64,000 nucleotides of DNA. Origin: Bradyrhizobium sp. Ghvi (GTDB taxonomy: Bacteria > Pseudomonadota > Alphaproteobacteria > Rhizobiales > Xanthobacteraceae). Each line of letters opens with the position of its first letter. Positions within the stretch are counted from its first letter, which is position 1. Of the stretch, positions 45,477 through 55,330 are shown piece by piece. Location of the stretch: positions 852,785 through 916,784 of the forward strand of contig NZ_FOVU01000002.1 of NCBI RefSeq assembly GCF_900115265.1, written 5' to 3'. The notes under the pieces are model-generated. The model worked only from the letters and a program-made list of their open reading frames with translations, had not been told where the DNA came from and ran no database searches. A program made the translations under genes and the position numbers.

Positions 45477-46106
45477 CTATTCGCTCCGGCTCGCGAGCGC
45501 GTTCACGGCGGCCACCGTGATCGCGGAGCCGCCGAGGCGGCCTTCGACGGCCAGCGCCGGCACCGGCGGATCGGCCATCAGCGCCGCCTTGGATTCTGCC
45601 GCACCGACGAAGCCGACCGGGCAGCCGATGATCGCCGCAGGCCGCGGACAGTTTTGGTCCTCCAGCATGTTGAGCAGGTGAAACAGCGCCGTTGGAGCAT
45701 TGCCGATCGCAACGATCGCGCCATCGAGGTGCGGACGCCACAGCTCCAATGCGGCGGCGGAGCGCGTGTTGCGCATGGACTGCGCCAGCGCGGGCACCGT
45801 CTCGTCGCCGAGCGTGCAGATAACGGCATTGGCTGCGGGCAATCTCGCCCGCGTAATTCCCTCCGAGACCATGCGCGCGTCGCACAGGATGGGTGCGCCC
45901 TTCTGTAGCGCTGCGCGTGCAGCGGTCGCCATGCCGGGCGTAAAGCGGATGTGCGCCTCCAGGCCGACCATGCCGGCGGCATGGATCATCCGCACCACCA
46001 CCTGCTCCTCGTCAGGCGTGAAGCGCGCAAGATCAGCCTCGGCGCGGATGGTCGCAAAGGATTGCCGGTAGATCGCCGCGCCATCGGTCTCGTAACGATG
46101 CGGCAT
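45477..46106 (-). CDS. cobH: Precorrin-8X methylmutase
   Basis: The product is 209 residues from the ATG at 46106, which shares one base with the cobG stop (TGATG). The catalytic His is His42 in RMIHAAGMVG, equivalent to His43 of Pseudomonas CobH. Further family blocks are PILCDARMVSEGITRARLP, IAIGNAPTALFHLL and IIGCPVGFVGAAESK. It moves the methyl group from C11 to C12, giving hydrogenobyrinic acid. The upstream frame is open for another 131 codons but has no protein character. Confidence 0.96.
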   Translation of the reverse strand: MPHRYETDGAAIYRQSFATIRAEADLARFTPDEEQVVVRMIHAAGMVGLEAHIRFTPGMATAARAALQKGAPILCDARMVSEGITRARLPAANAVICTLGDETVPALAQSMRNTRSAAALELWRPHLDGAIVAIGNAPTALFHLLNMLEDQNCPRPAAIIGCPVGFVGAAESKAALMADPPVPALAVEGRLGGSAITVAAVNALASRSE

Positions 46107-47266
46107 CAGTTCCCTCCCATCAGGATGGAGGGATCGCGAACAACGTCCTCGCGATCGAGTCCGCGCAGAACGGGCTCGTCGCGGGTCGAGCCGCCGCGCA
46201 CGAGATCGAATCCTTGAGCGGTCGCGACCAGCGTGATCGCCGCCGCGCCGGAATGGGCGCAGCCCTTCGCGCAGCCGGAGACGTGAAGCTGCGCAGCCGC
46301 GCCGATGTTGTGCGCCAGCGCCGCGGCCAGCGCGCGGGTGTCGGCATGGGCCTCGCGACAGCGCGGCGCGCCGCTGCAGGCGATGACGCGCAGCGCCGGG
46401 TCGTAGGGTTCGGTGATCAGGCCGGGCGCCGACGGCATCGTCCGCTTGCCCTCGCTCAACACCATCCGCCACGGCGTCATCCGCAGCACGTGCCCGCAAC
46501 CGGAGAGTTGGTTGAGCATCGCATGCGAGAACTGACCGAAGGCGACGCCGACCATCGCCCCTTGCGGATAAAGGCCGGGACGCGCGGCGGCCATGATGGG
46601 CGCAGGCTCCGTCTCGCCGCGCAGCGCCGCAGGCAAGTTTGCGCCGGCGGCCAGATGCGTCGCCATCCGCCCCCGTCCATCGCTGACAGCGGACGCGGCG
46701 AACCAGCGCGCGATGGCAAGCGCAGTCGCGACAGCTTCGCCGCGTGCAACGCTGCGGCCGAGCCTGGCGCCCTCTGCCCGCACGAGGAGACCGCCGGCAG
46801 AGTCACGCTCGATCCGCACATCGGCGGAATTGCCGGCAAGCACGCGCGACTTGCCGTCATCGATGGCGAAGCCGAATTTCACAGGCAGCTCCAGCATGCT
46901 GTCCGCCAGCGCCTCTTCGAGCTCGGCGGCGAGTGCCTGTGTCTCGTCGCCGTCACGCCAGAACGGCGTGACCAGGACGTTGCGCCGGGCTTCGGTGCCG
47001 GCATCCGGATCGAGAAGGCTCAGTTGCGCGAGCCCGTCGAGCAGCAGCCGATGGCTGTTCTCGCTGACGCCCCTGATCTGCAGATTGGCGCGGCTGGTCA
47101 CATCGATGAGCCCGTTGCCGTGACGCTCGGCGAGATCAGCAAGTCCGGCAGCCTGCGCCGCGTCGAGCCGCCCGCCGAACGGACGGACGCGGACCACGAG
47201 CCCGTCGCCGGATGGCATCGGCCTGATAGCGCCGGGGCACCAGCCCTTAACCGAAGCCGCGCTCAT
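46106..47266 (-). CDS. cobG: Precorrin-3B synthase
   Basis: This 386-residue oxygen-dependent monooxygenase of the nitrite/sulfite reductase fold starts with WCPGAIRPMPSGDGLVVRVRPFGG, has an internal repeat, and a cofactor site CSGAPRC followed by SGCAKGC that should hold the [4Fe-4S] cluster. Many alphaproteobacteria use CobZ instead; the presence of CobG settles that this strain has the classical aerobic step making precorrin-3B. It overlaps cobN by four bases. Confidence 0.93.
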   Translation of the reverse strand: MSAASVKGWCPGAIRPMPSGDGLVVRVRPFGGRLDAAQAAGLADLAERHGNGLIDVTSRANLQIRGVSENSHRLLLDGLAQLSLLDPDAGTEARRNVLVTPFWRDGDETQALAAELEEALADSMLELPVKFGFAIDDGKSRVLAGNSADVRIERDSAGGLLVRAEGARLGRSVARGEAVATALAIARWFAASAVSDGRGRMATHLAAGANLPAALRGETEPAPIMAAARPGLYPQGAMVGVAFGQFSHAMLNQLSGCGHVLRMTPWRMVLSEGKRTMPSAPGLITEPYDPALRVIACSGAPRCREAHADTRALAAALAHNIGAAAQLHVSGCAKGCAHSGAAAITLVATAQGFDLVRGGSTRDEPVLRGLDREDVVRDPSILMGGN

Positions 47267-50200
47267 GATGCCTCCTTCAGCGCGGCCGCAATCGAATTGC
47301 GGCGCGTTCGCCAGAGCGAAGCTTCGTGCAGGCGGGTGAAGCAGGTTTCCATCGCGGCGAGCGCCGCCTGGTTTTCCCGGGCCATGAAGGCACGGACGTC
47401 AGCATCGCCGAGCGTCGCGTCATAGTAGAGATCGAACAAATGCGGCGGCACGGCATCTGCCAGATGAGCGAAGGCGGCCATGTGCTCCAGCGTCGCCGAT
47501 ATCTCGGCAGCCCCGCGAAAACCATGGCGCATCATGCCGGCGATCCAGGCCGGGTTGGCGGCGCGGGCACGGACGACGCGTGAGATCTCCTCGGTCAGCG
47601 TGCGCGCATGCGGCTCGTCGGGTCGCGTCGTGTCGAGGTGATAGAGCGATGGCTGCGCTGCGCCAAGATGTGCCGCAGCGGCGGCAACGCCGGCTTCGTG
47701 TGCGGCATAGTCGGCAGCGAGCAGGAGATCGGTTTCCGGCAGGTCCTGGGCATGGACAAACGCATCTGCGGATGCGAGCCGCTGCTCGATACCGGCGCGA
47801 TCGGGCTTGATTTCGCCATCGGCTGTGAATGCCCAGGATGAGGCCGACAGCCAGGCCTCACCCGCGGCATCGCGCGTCTCCGGCGTGAAGACATCTGATA
47901 TCGCCCCGACGCCATATTGTCCGGGCCGCGGCGCGAACACGCGCGAGGCGCGGTGACGATAGGGATTCTCGTCGCCCTCCTCGCGCGCAGCGAGGGCTTC
48001 AGTGCCCGCCTCGAACAATTGGGCAAGGCCTGCGAAGACATCGCGGAACAGGCCCGAGACACGCAGCGTCACGTCGATGCGGGGACGGCCGAGCTCGGCC
48101 GGCGCGATGATGTCGTATCCGACGATACGGCCGGAAGCATGATCCCAGCGCGGCGCGAGGCCGGCCAGATGCAGCGCCATCGCAAACTCCTCGCCCGCGG
48201 TGCGCATGGTCGCGGAGCCCCAGAGATCGACGACGAGGCCCTTCGGCCAGTCACCGTGATCCTGCAAATGGCGGCGCAGCAGCTCTTCGGCGAGCTTGAT
48301 GCCTTGCGCATGCGCCGACGGCGTCGGCACTGCGCGCGGATCGACGGCGAACAGATTGCGTCCCGTCGGCAGCACGTCCTGCCGTCCGCGATAGGGTGAC
48401 CCTGACGGACCCGGGGCGACGCGCCGGCCGGCAAGCGCGGCGCGCAGCGCGTCGCGCTCGGCATCGCCGCAGGCGCCACGGCCGAACACATGCAGACCAT
48501 CGCCAAACTGGCTTTCCTTGAGATCGCAGACGAACCGATCGATCCGCGGAATGGCTTCGGCCGGAGCTGCCGTTGCTTCCAGGCCGAGATCGTCTTCGAG
48601 GCCCGCGGTGCGCGCTTCGTCGCGGATTGCAGCGATCAAGCGCTCGCGGCGGGCGGGATCGAGACCGTCGGCCGTCGAATATTCGTCGAGCAGCCGTTCG
48701 AGACGGCGCAGGCCTTCCGGCACCGCAGATGTTTCGAGCGGCGGCGGCAGATGGCCGATGGTGACAGCGCCGGTGCGCCGCTTGGCCTGTGCGGCCTCGC
48801 CGGGATCGTTGACGATGAAGGGATAGATTACGGGCAGATCGCCAGTCAGCACCTCAGGCCAGCAGCTTGAGGACAGCGCCACGGACTTTCCGGGCAGCCA
48901 TTCCAGCGTGCCATGGGCGCCCATGTGCACGACGGCATCACTCTCCTGCGCGCGGAGCCACAGGTAGAACGCGACATAGGCATGGCGTGGCGTGCGAGCG
49001 AGATCGTGATAGTCGGCATCGCGCGCGGCCGCCTCACCGCGCTCGGGCTGAACCGCGATCATAGATCGGCCGGATTGGATTGCAGCGAAGTGAAACACGC
49101 CGTCGCGGCAGCTCGGGTCACTCTCTGGCGCGCCCCAGGCCTGCGCGAGATCGTTCTGCAGTGATTGCGGCAGCCAGGAGAGTGCGGCACGGTATTCGGC
49201 GACACTCCACGTCAAGGTCCGCGTCAGCAATCTCCCGTCCAGATCTTGAACCGGTGCAATCTCGTATCCCGTCCCTGCGAGATCAGAGATAAATGCTTCG
49301 ACCGACGCCAGCGCGTCGAGACCAACCGCGTGCGCGGTCTGGTGCGGACGGCCCGGATAGTTCGAGAGCACGATGGCCAGCCGCTTTTCGGACGCCGGCT
49401 TCTCCGCGAGGCGATGCCAGGCCGCAGCGCGGGCGGCGACGGCCTTCACGCGCTCTTCATCCGGCCTGTGAGCCAGATGCGAAAATTGCAGATCGGGATC
49501 GCGCGCGGCCGCCGATTTGAAGCTCACCACGCCCGCGAACAGGCGGCCATCGACCTCGGGTAGAACCACATGCATCGCGAGATCGCCGGGCGACAGGCCG
49601 CGCAGCGACTCCGCCCAGCCTTCGCGGCGCGCCGACGAAAGCGCGACCTGGAACACGGGACACGGCGCGGCATCGAACGGCGTGGTGCCGTCGTCACCCA
49701 TTGCCGAAAACGCCGTCGCATTGACGATCGCTGCGGGAGGATTCTTGCCGAGATGCGCCCGCAACCAGTCGGCGACGCCGGCGCCTTTCAGCGAGGTGGC
49801 GAACGCGCCATGCGTGTCAAAGCCCTTCTCGCGCAGCGCCGCAATCAACGCATCGACCGGGCCGGTGTCCGCGGCAGTGAGATAGGAGCGATAGAACGTC
49901 ACCAGCGCGGACGGCTTTCCCTCGTTCGGTATTGGCGCGGCGATCACGCCACGCGCCGGATCGTAAAAACCCATCTTGGGCACGACCATCTCACCGGTGA
50001 CCGGACCGGCATAGAGCCCCGAGGCCAGCGCGAGCTGCGCAATCGCCGCTTGCGCCGCGACGGCACCGCCGGCATCGCAGAGCACCTTGAGCCGGCGTAG
50101 CGTCGAGACCGGTAAGGTCGAATAGGCATCCAGCCTGATGTCGTCGCGGCCATCGGCCGGCAGCACGGCCAGCACGATGTTGCGATCCTTGGCGAGCTGC

Positions 50201-50502
50201 TGGAGCGCCGCGAGCCCGTACGGCCAATAGGACTCACCGCCGATCAAGCGCACCAGGATGCCATGCGCATGCGCCAGCGTACGCTCGATATAGGTGTCGA
50301 CAGACAGCGGATGACGCAGTTCCGCGAGATTGGCCAGCCGCAGCGACGGCAGGCTAGTGCGACCGCGCCGCCAGCCGGCAGCGAATGCGGCAAGGTCGGA
50401 ATCCGAATACGAGAGCACCACGAGATCGGCCGGGTCCTGGCCGAGATCCCTTGGTGTTGCGGTCTCCTCCAGACCGCGGCTCTCGCGGAAGACGACGTGC
50501 AT
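47263..50502 (-). CDS. cobN: Cobaltochelatase large subunit
   Basis: The 1079-residue protein is of the magnesium-chelatase H family. Recognised blocks include VVHMGAHGTLEWLPGKSVALS, YPFIVNDPGEAAQAKRRTGAVTIGHLPPPL, ELLRRHLQDHGDWPKGLVVDLWGSATMRTAGEE, VTLRVSGLFRDVF and the C-terminal MMRHGFRGAAEI. It inserts Co2+ into hydrogenobyrinic acid a,c-diamide with the AAA+ partners CobS and CobT. It is about 200 residues shorter than the Pseudomonas denitrificans protein but similar to other rhizobial forms. The partner genes are not in the window. Its ATG shares a base with the cobW stop. Confidence 0.95.
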   Translation of the reverse strand: MHVVFRESRGLEETATPRDLGQDPADLVVLSYSDSDLAAFAAGWRRGRTSLPSLRLANLAELRHPLSVDTYIERTLAHAHGILVRLIGGESYWPYGLAALQQLAKDRNIVLAVLPADGRDDIRLDAYSTLPVSTLRRLKVLCDAGGAVAAQAAIAQLALASGLYAGPVTGEMVVPKMGFYDPARGVIAAPIPNEGKPSALVTFYRSYLTAADTGPVDALIAALREKGFDTHGAFATSLKGAGVADWLRAHLGKNPPAAIVNATAFSAMGDDGTTPFDAAPCPVFQVALSSARREGWAESLRGLSPGDLAMHVVLPEVDGRLFAGVVSFKSAAARDPDLQFSHLAHRPDEERVKAVAARAAAWHRLAEKPASEKRLAIVLSNYPGRPHQTAHAVGLDALASVEAFISDLAGTGYEIAPVQDLDGRLLTRTLTWSVAEYRAALSWLPQSLQNDLAQAWGAPESDPSCRDGVFHFAAIQSGRSMIAVQPERGEAAARDADYHDLARTPRHAYVAFYLWLRAQESDAVVHMGAHGTLEWLPGKSVALSSSCWPEVLTGDLPVIYPFIVNDPGEAAQAKRRTGAVTIGHLPPPLETSAVPEGLRRLERLLDEYSTADGLDPARRERLIAAIRDEARTAGLEDDLGLEATAAPAEAIPRIDRFVCDLKESQFGDGLHVFGRGACGDAERDALRAALAGRRVAPGPSGSPYRGRQDVLPTGRNLFAVDPRAVPTPSAHAQGIKLAEELLRRHLQDHGDWPKGLVVDLWGSATMRTAGEEFAMALHLAGLAPRWDHASGRIVGYDIIAPAELGRPRIDVTLRVSGLFRDVFAGLAQLFEAGTEALAAREEGDENPYRHRASRVFAPRPGQYGVGAISDVFTPETRDAAGEAWLSASSWAFTADGEIKPDRAGIEQRLASADAFVHAQDLPETDLLLAADYAAHEAGVAAAAAHLGAAQPSLYHLDTTRPDEPHARTLTEEISRVVRARAANPAWIAGMMRHGFRGAAEISATLEHMAAFAHLADAVPPHLFDLYYDATLGDADVRAFMARENQAALAAMETCFTRLHEASLWRTRRNSIAAALKEAS

Positions 50503-51536
50503 CAGATCGTCAATCCTGCCCTTATCGCGGCCTCATCGATATCTCCGTGCTCGCCGATCACGACGAGCTTTGACTGCCTGAGACCTGCGCCCCAGGGCTT
50601 GTCGAACTGATGCCGCACGCGCTCGCCGACCGCCTGCAGCAACAGCCGCATCGGCTTGCCCGCGACGGCGATATAGCCCTTGGCGCGTAGCACGTTCTGT
50701 TCCCGCGCAAGGCGCTGGACGGATACGACCAGTGCATCGATATCGGTGACTTCAGGAAGATCAATGACGACCGAAGCAAAATCGTCATGCTCGTGCTCCT
50801 CCTCGCCGTCATGGTGCGAGGGACGCGCGGCAAGATCGTTCTCCGCGGCAGCACCGAGACCGAGGATGACGCGCGCATCGATCGCGCCGTCGGTGATGGG
50901 CAACATCGGCACGCGCCGCGGCATCTCGGCGCTGATGGCGGCCTTGGCAGCTTCAATGCCTGCCGCGCCCGCAAGATCGGCCTTGGTCAACAGCACGATA
51001 TCGGCGCATGCGATCTGATCCTCGAACACTTCGGACAGCGGCGTCTCGTGATCCAGATTCTCGTCCGCCGCGCGCTGCGCCTCGACCGCATCGGGATCGG
51101 GCGCGAACCGGCCGGCGGCGACGGCCTCGGCATCGGCCAGCGCGATCACGCCATCGACCGTGATGCGTGAGCGGATCTCCGGCCAGTCGAACGCCTTGAG
51201 CAGCGGCTTCGGGAGCGCCAGCCCGGAGGTCTCGATCAGGATGTGATCGGGCCGCACCGGGCGCGCCAGCAATTGCTCCATGGTCGGAATGAAATCGTCC
51301 GCGACTGTGCAGCAGATGCAGCCATTGGCGAGTTCGACGATGTTCTCCTCCGGGCAGTTCGCGTCCGCACAGGACTTCAGGATTTCGCCGTCGACGCCCT
51401 CGCTGCCGAACTCGTTGACGAGCACGGCGAGCTTCTTGCCGCCCGCATTGCTGAGCAGATGCTGGATCAGCGTCGTCTTGCCGGAGCCGAGGAAGCCCGT
51501 GACGACAGTGACCGGGACTTTTGCGAGCGAGTTCAT
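50502..51536 (-). CDS. cobW: CobW-type metal-chaperone GTPase
   Basis: The 344-residue G3E GTPase has a P-loop TGFLGSGKTTL (12-22), a CxCC metal motif in NGCICCTVADDF, the LTKADL guanine motif and a His/Glu/Asp-rich stretch (DGEEEHEHDDF) before the C-terminal CobW_C domain. It is thought to deliver Co2+ to the CobNST chelatase, and it sits directly in front of cobN, its stop overlapping the cobN start (TGATG). It overlaps the DUF1636 gene by four bases. Confidence 0.95.
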   Translation of the reverse strand: MNSLAKVPVTVVTGFLGSGKTTLIQHLLSNAGGKKLAVLVNEFGSEGVDGEILKSCADANCPEENIVELANGCICCTVADDFIPTMEQLLARPVRPDHILIETSGLALPKPLLKAFDWPEIRSRITVDGVIALADAEAVAAGRFAPDPDAVEAQRAADENLDHETPLSEVFEDQIACADIVLLTKADLAGAAGIEAAKAAISAEMPRRVPMLPITDGAIDARVILGLGAAAENDLAARPSHHDGEEEHEHDDFASVVIDLPEVTDIDALVVSVQRLAREQNVLRAKGYIAVAGKPMRLLLQAVGERVRHQFDKPWGAGLRQSKLVVIGEHGDIDEAAIRAGLTI

Positions 51537-51907
51537 TCAGCGGCCTCCGGCAACACGGCGATGGGGGGAATGCGGGCAAGCGATTGCTTGCGAAAGATTT
51601 CCGGCCGGCTGCGCCAAGGCACGAGTCCATCGGGCGCGGCGACATAGGCTGCGGCGCCCGCGACCACGTCCTGCGCATTCGCATCCGACAGCCGACCATA
51701 GACATAGGACCAGCGGCCGGGCGCGCTGAGCGCGACCGAGCAGCCCTGGCTGCATGCAGACAGACATTCGACGGGAACCACGCTGACGCCCTCGGGCACG
51801 CCGGCTTCCAGAATCGCCCCATGCAGGCGCTTGCCGGGCGTGACCTCGCCCTCGCCCAGCGTCTGGCCGGCGCGGCAGGTGATGCAGACATGAAGTGTGA
51901 CGGTCAT
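51533..51907 (-). CDS. DUF1636 cysteine-rich protein
   Basis: The product is 124 residues from the ATG at 51907; the frame is open to 51988. Five cysteines at 8, 11, 48, 52 and 56 (HVCITC, then VECLSACSQGC) follow the CxxC...CxxxC pattern of thioredoxin-like [2Fe-2S] ferredoxins, and the fold order (VTLHVCITC, then VVPVECLSAC) fits too. It is the first gene after the second cobalamin riboswitch and precedes cobW. Its role is unknown; an electron carrier or metal-binding helper of cobalt insertion is inference from position and cysteines. Confidence 0.85.
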   Translation of the reverse strand: MTVTLHVCITCRAGQTLGEGEVTPGKRLHGAILEAGVPEGVSVVPVECLSACSQGCSVALSAPGRWSYVYGRLSDANAQDVVAGAAAYVAAPDGLVPWRSRPEIFRKQSLARIPPIAVLPEAAE

Positions 51908-51945
51908 CGCCTCTTCCAGATTATTCAGCGGGAGGCGAAGAGGCG
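51908..51945 (-). promoter_or_regulatory. Ribosome-site-masking hairpin of riboswitch 2
   Basis: Perfect 9-base arms CGCCTCTTC (51908-51916) and GAAGAGGCG (51937-51945) pair around a 20-base loop. On the minus strand the second arm (51908-51916) is the purine-rich ribosome site abutting the ATG of the DUF1636 gene. This again suggests control at translation. Confidence 0.72.
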
Positions 51946-52014
51946 CACGGACCCTGACTTGCGAGGCCGCTTCCCCGTCGCGGAACACCCCGTCCGCCGG
52001 TCCAAAACTCGTCC

Positions 52015-52208
52015 GCGCTGGCAGGTCTCCCGGCTTGCGGAGCAGGGTCTTTGCCCTTCGATCCCCGCCTTCCCGATCCCAGGGGATCAGTGGCTTCGGG
52101 CATCTCTCCGGTCACGGTCGCGGGGGCGGCTGCATTTTGGACCCCAATCTTGCCGATTCGGCCCCTATCGCATTCCCTCTTCGCCTGTCGTAGGACAGGA
52201 ACCAACGC
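52015..52208 (-). promoter_or_regulatory. Cobalamin (AdoCbl) riboswitch 2
   Basis: The minus strand shows GGGAATGCGAT, GCCGCCCCCGCGACCGT, AAGCCACTGAT, GGGAAGGCG and the B12 box GCCGGGAGACCTGCC in the standard order. The closing stem pairs GCGTTGG (52202-52208) with CCAGCGC (52015-52021), with one G-T pair. It controls DUF1636-cobW-cobN-cobG-cobH-cobI-cobJ and lies between that unit and the divergent cobO. Confidence 0.95.
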
Positions 52209-52262
52209 TGGGCCACCATTTGCCGGTGGCCGCCTCTTGTCAAGCCGAAGGACTCTCGTCCC

Positions 52263-52910
52263 ATGACGCCTGAACCGGATATCCAAACGGCCGACGAAGC
52301 CGACGCCAAGACTGACGCAAAGCACGCCGCCAAAATGGCGAAGATCAAGGTCGCCCGCGACAAGATCATGGCGACCAAGAGTGGCGAAAAGGGCCTCATC
52401 ATCGTCCACACCGGCGCCGGCAAGGGCAAATCCTCCTCGGCTTTCGGCATGATCGTGCGTTGCGTCGCCCATGGCTTGCCCTGCGCCGTCGTGCAGTTCA
52501 TCAAGGGCGCCTGGGATACCGGGGAGCGGCGGCTGCTCACCGGCCATTTCGGCGAGCTCTGCCAGTTCCACGCGATGGGCGAAGGCTTCACCTGGGAGAC
52601 ACAGGATCGCGCCCGCGACATCGCGGCGGCACGCGCCGGATGGGAGAAGGCCAAGGCGCTGATCGCCGATGAGCGGCTGCGCATGGTCGTGCTCGACGAG
52701 ATCAACATCGCGCTGCGCTACGACTATCTCGACATCGCCGAGGTGGTCGATTTCCTCAAGACCGCGAAGCCGCCGATGACGCATGTCGTGCTCACCGGGC
52801 GCAACGCCAAGGACGAGCTGATCGAGATCGCCGATCTCGTCACCGAGATGACGCTGGTCAAGCACCCTTTCCGCTCCGGCATCAAGGCGCAGGCCGGCGT
52901 CGAGTTCTAA
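52263..52910 (+). CDS. cobO: Cob(I)yrinic acid a,c-diamide adenosyltransferase
   Basis: The 215-residue BtuR/CobO-type enzyme has a lysine- and alanine-rich start, then the P-loop [40 protein letters not shown] and [15 protein letters not shown]. It transfers the adenosyl group of ATP to the cobalt(I) corrinoid. It starts 55 bases from riboswitch 2 but is transcribed the other way. cobQ follows after 5 bases. Confidence 0.95.
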   Translation: MTPEPDIQTADEADAKTDAKHAAKMAKIKVARDKIMATKSGEKGLIIVHTGAGKGKSSSAFGMIVRCVAHGLPCAVVQFIKGAWDTGERRLLTGHFGELCQFHAMGEGFTWETQDRARDIAAARAGWEKAKALIADERLRMVVLDEINIALRYDYLDIAEVVDFLKTAKPPMTHVVLTGRNAKDELIEIADLVTEMTLVKHPFRSGIKAQAGVEF

Positions 52911-52915
52911 ACGCA

Positions 52916-54364
52916 ATGGCACGCGTGCTGATGATCCAGGGGGCCGGCTCGGACGTGGGCAAATCGCTCATCGTCGCCGGCCTTGCGCGCGCCTTCACGC
53001 GGCGGGGCTTACGCGTGCTCCCCTTCAAGCCGCAGAACATGTCGAACAATGCTGCCGTCACGGTCGATGGCGGCGAGATCGGCCGTGCGCAGGCGCTGCA
53101 GGCGCTCGCCGCCGGCGTCGAGCCGCACACCGACATGAACCCGGTGCTGCTCAAGCCGGAGACCGACGTCGGCGCGCAGGTCATCGTGCAGGGCAAACGC
53201 ATCGCGACCGCGCGGGCGCGCGACTATGCGGCGATGAAGCCATCGCTGATGGGCGCCGTGCTGGAGAGCTTTGAGCGGCTGAGGGCACGCGCTGATCTGG
53301 TACTGGTCGAAGGCGCCGGCAGCCCGGCCGAGGTGAATCTGCGCAAGGCCGACATCGCCAATATGGGCTTTGCGCGCAAGGCCGACGTGCCGGTCGTGCT
53401 GGTCGGCGATATCGACCGCGGCGGCGTCATCGCCCAGCTCGTCGGCATCAAGACGGTGATCGATCCTGACGATGCCGCGATGATCCATGGGTTTATCATC
53501 AACAAGTTCCGCGGCGACCCCACGCTATTCGATGATGGCTACAAGCTGATCGCGCAGAAAACCGCGTGGCGCGGGTTCGGCGTGCTGCCCTGGTTCGCAC
53601 GCGCCGGCGAATTGCCGGCCGAGGACGCGCTGGGCCTGAGTGATGCGCGCAAGCCCGGCCGATGCAAGATCGCCTGTCTCGCACTGTCACGGATCGCCAA
53701 TTTCGACGATCTCGATCCCCTCAAGCTCGAGCCGGGTGTCGATCTTATGATGGTGCGTCCGGGCGAAGCGATCCCGGGCGATGTCAGGCTCGTCATCATC
53801 CCAGGCTCAAAATCCACCCGCGGCGATCTCGCCTTCCTGCGCGCACAGGGCTGGGACATCGACCTGCTCGCACATCATCGCAGGGGCGGCCATGTGCTCG
53901 GCCTCTGCGGCGGCTATCAGATGCTGGGCCGCAGCGTCGCCGACCCCGAAGGCATCGAAGGTCCCGCGGGCGAAGCGCCGGGCCTCGGGCTGCTCGATGT
54001 CAAAACGGTGATGAGCCCGCAGAAGACGTTGACGCGTGTCGCGGCCGTGCATGCGGCGACCGAGCAGCCGATCGCGGCTTACGAAATCCACATCGGCAGC
54101 ACCGATGGGCCCGATCGCGCCCGCCCGTTCGCAACACTGAACGGCGAGCCGGAGGGCGCGATCTCGATTGATGGCCGCGTGCAGGGCAGCTATCTGCACG
54201 GCCTGTTCACGTCGGACGAGTTTCGCAGGGCGTATCTGGCGAAGCTCGGCATTCCCCCGGGCGACGAGCCCTATCACGCGAGGGTCGAAAGCGCGCTGGA
54301 TGCCCTCGCCGATCACATCGAACAACATCTCGACGTCGAAGGCCTGCTCGCGCTAGCGCGCTAG
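52916..54364 (+). CDS. cobQ: Cobyric acid synthase
   Basis: The 482-residue glutamine-dependent amidotransferase acts on side chains b, d, e and g. It has an N-terminal dethiobiotin synthetase-like domain ([60 protein letters not shown]) and a C-terminal glutaminase domain with the Cys in [14 protein letters not shown] and GSYLHGLF with the His. It follows cobO closely in a two-gene plus-strand unit and overlaps the convergent cobD by 12 bases. Confidence 0.96.
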   Translation: MARVLMIQGAGSDVGKSLIVAGLARAFTRRGLRVLPFKPQNMSNNAAVTVDGGEIGRAQALQALAAGVEPHTDMNPVLLKPETDVGAQVIVQGKRIATARARDYAAMKPSLMGAVLESFERLRARADLVLVEGAGSPAEVNLRKADIANMGFARKADVPVVLVGDIDRGGVIAQLVGIKTVIDPDDAAMIHGFIINKFRGDPTLFDDGYKLIAQKTAWRGFGVLPWFARAGELPAEDALGLSDARKPGRCKIACLALSRIANFDDLDPLKLEPGVDLMMVRPGEAIPGDVRLVIIPGSKSTRGDLAFLRAQGWDIDLLAHHRRGGHVLGLCGGYQMLGRSVADPEGIEGPAGEAPGLGLLDVKTVMSPQKTLTRVAAVHAATEQPIAAYEIHIGSTDGPDRARPFATLNGEPEGAISIDGRVQGSYLHGLFTSDEFRRAYLAKLGIPPGDEPYHARVESALDALADHIEQHLDVEGLLALAR

Positions 54365-55318
54365 GACCTCGGCGAGACGCTCCCATTCGGTCTCAGGGCC
54401 GGGAAGCCCGAGGCGCAGCCATGTTGGATTGTCGGCAAAGGCACGCGACCAGATATGGCCACGTGCAAGCTTGTGCTGCGCGGCGCCTACGTCGGCCGTT
54501 TCGTAGAGACGAAAGAGCGGCGCGCCGCCGACCAGCCGCCAGCCCTGCCCTTGCACCATTTCATCGAGACGCGCGCAATCCCGCACAAGCCGCGCTGACG
54601 TCGCCTTGGCCCAAGCCTCATCCCGCAAGGCACGGCAGCCGATCGAAATCGCCGCGCCCGATACCGGCCACGGGCCGCATACCCCCGCCAGTTCGATGAT
54701 GTCGAGCTCATGGCCGATCGCAAAGCCGAGCCGCAGGCCGGCGAGGCCATAGAACTTGCCGAAGGAGCGCAGGATCAGCAGCCCCGGCTGACCGGCGTCG
54801 GAGGCGAGCGAGAGTTCGGGAACAGCATCGGCAAAACTCTCGTCGACCACGAGGCGACCGACGCGCGGCAGCAGCGCAAGCAGATCCTTCCGCGTATGAG
54901 AGCGGCCATCGGGATTGTTGGGATTGACGACGATGGCAAGATCCGCCCCCGCCAGCGCGTCGAGCTCCCCGACCTCCTCGACCTCCCATCTTGCAGCCGA
55001 GAAAACCGAAGCATATTCGTTGTAGGTCGGCCCGAGGATGCGGGCACCGCTGCCCTTGATCACGTACGGCAACATTTGAATGGCTGCCTGCGCTCCGGCC
55101 ATGGCGACAACAGGCGCAGTTGTCCGATAGGCCTGCTGGGCCGCCTGATGCAAGCTCTCGATCTGGAATCGCAGAGGTAAGGACCGCCAATAGTGCGGGG
55201 AGATGTCGCCCACGGGATAGGGCAGCCGGTTGATTCCGGTCGACAGATCGATCCAGTCTTCCGTACGCCCGCCAAAACGCTGCTGGGCCAGATCGAGATT
55301 TCCACCGTGCTCGCGCAT
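54353..55318 (-). CDS. cobD: Threonine-phosphate decarboxylase
   Basis: The 321-residue PLP-dependent class I/II aminotransferase-like enzyme (CobD of Salmonella, CobC of Pseudomonas denitrificans) has [13 protein letters not shown] near the start, [10 protein letters not shown], and the PLP lysine in [17 protein letters not shown]. It makes (R)-1-amino-2-propanol phosphate from threonine phosphate, the linker of the nucleotide loop. The gene lies upstream-convergent with cobQ and 12 bases after cbiB, with which it should be co-transcribed, matching their consecutive reactions. Confidence 0.94.
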   Translation of the reverse strand: MREHGGNLDLAQQRFGGRTEDWIDLSTGINRLPYPVGDISPHYWRSLPLRFQIESLHQAAQQAYRTTAPVVAMAGAQAAIQMLPYVIKGSGARILGPTYNEYASVFSAARWEVEEVGELDALAGADLAIVVNPNNPDGRSHTRKDLLALLPRVGRLVVDESFADAVPELSLASDAGQPGLLILRSFGKFYGLAGLRLGFAIGHELDIIELAGVCGPWPVSGAAISIGCRALRDEAWAKATSARLVRDCARLDEMVQGQGWRLVGGAPLFRLYETADVGAAQHKLARGHIWSRAFADNPTWLRLGLPGPETEWERLAEVLAR

Positions 55319-55330
55319 GCGTCCGTTCTT

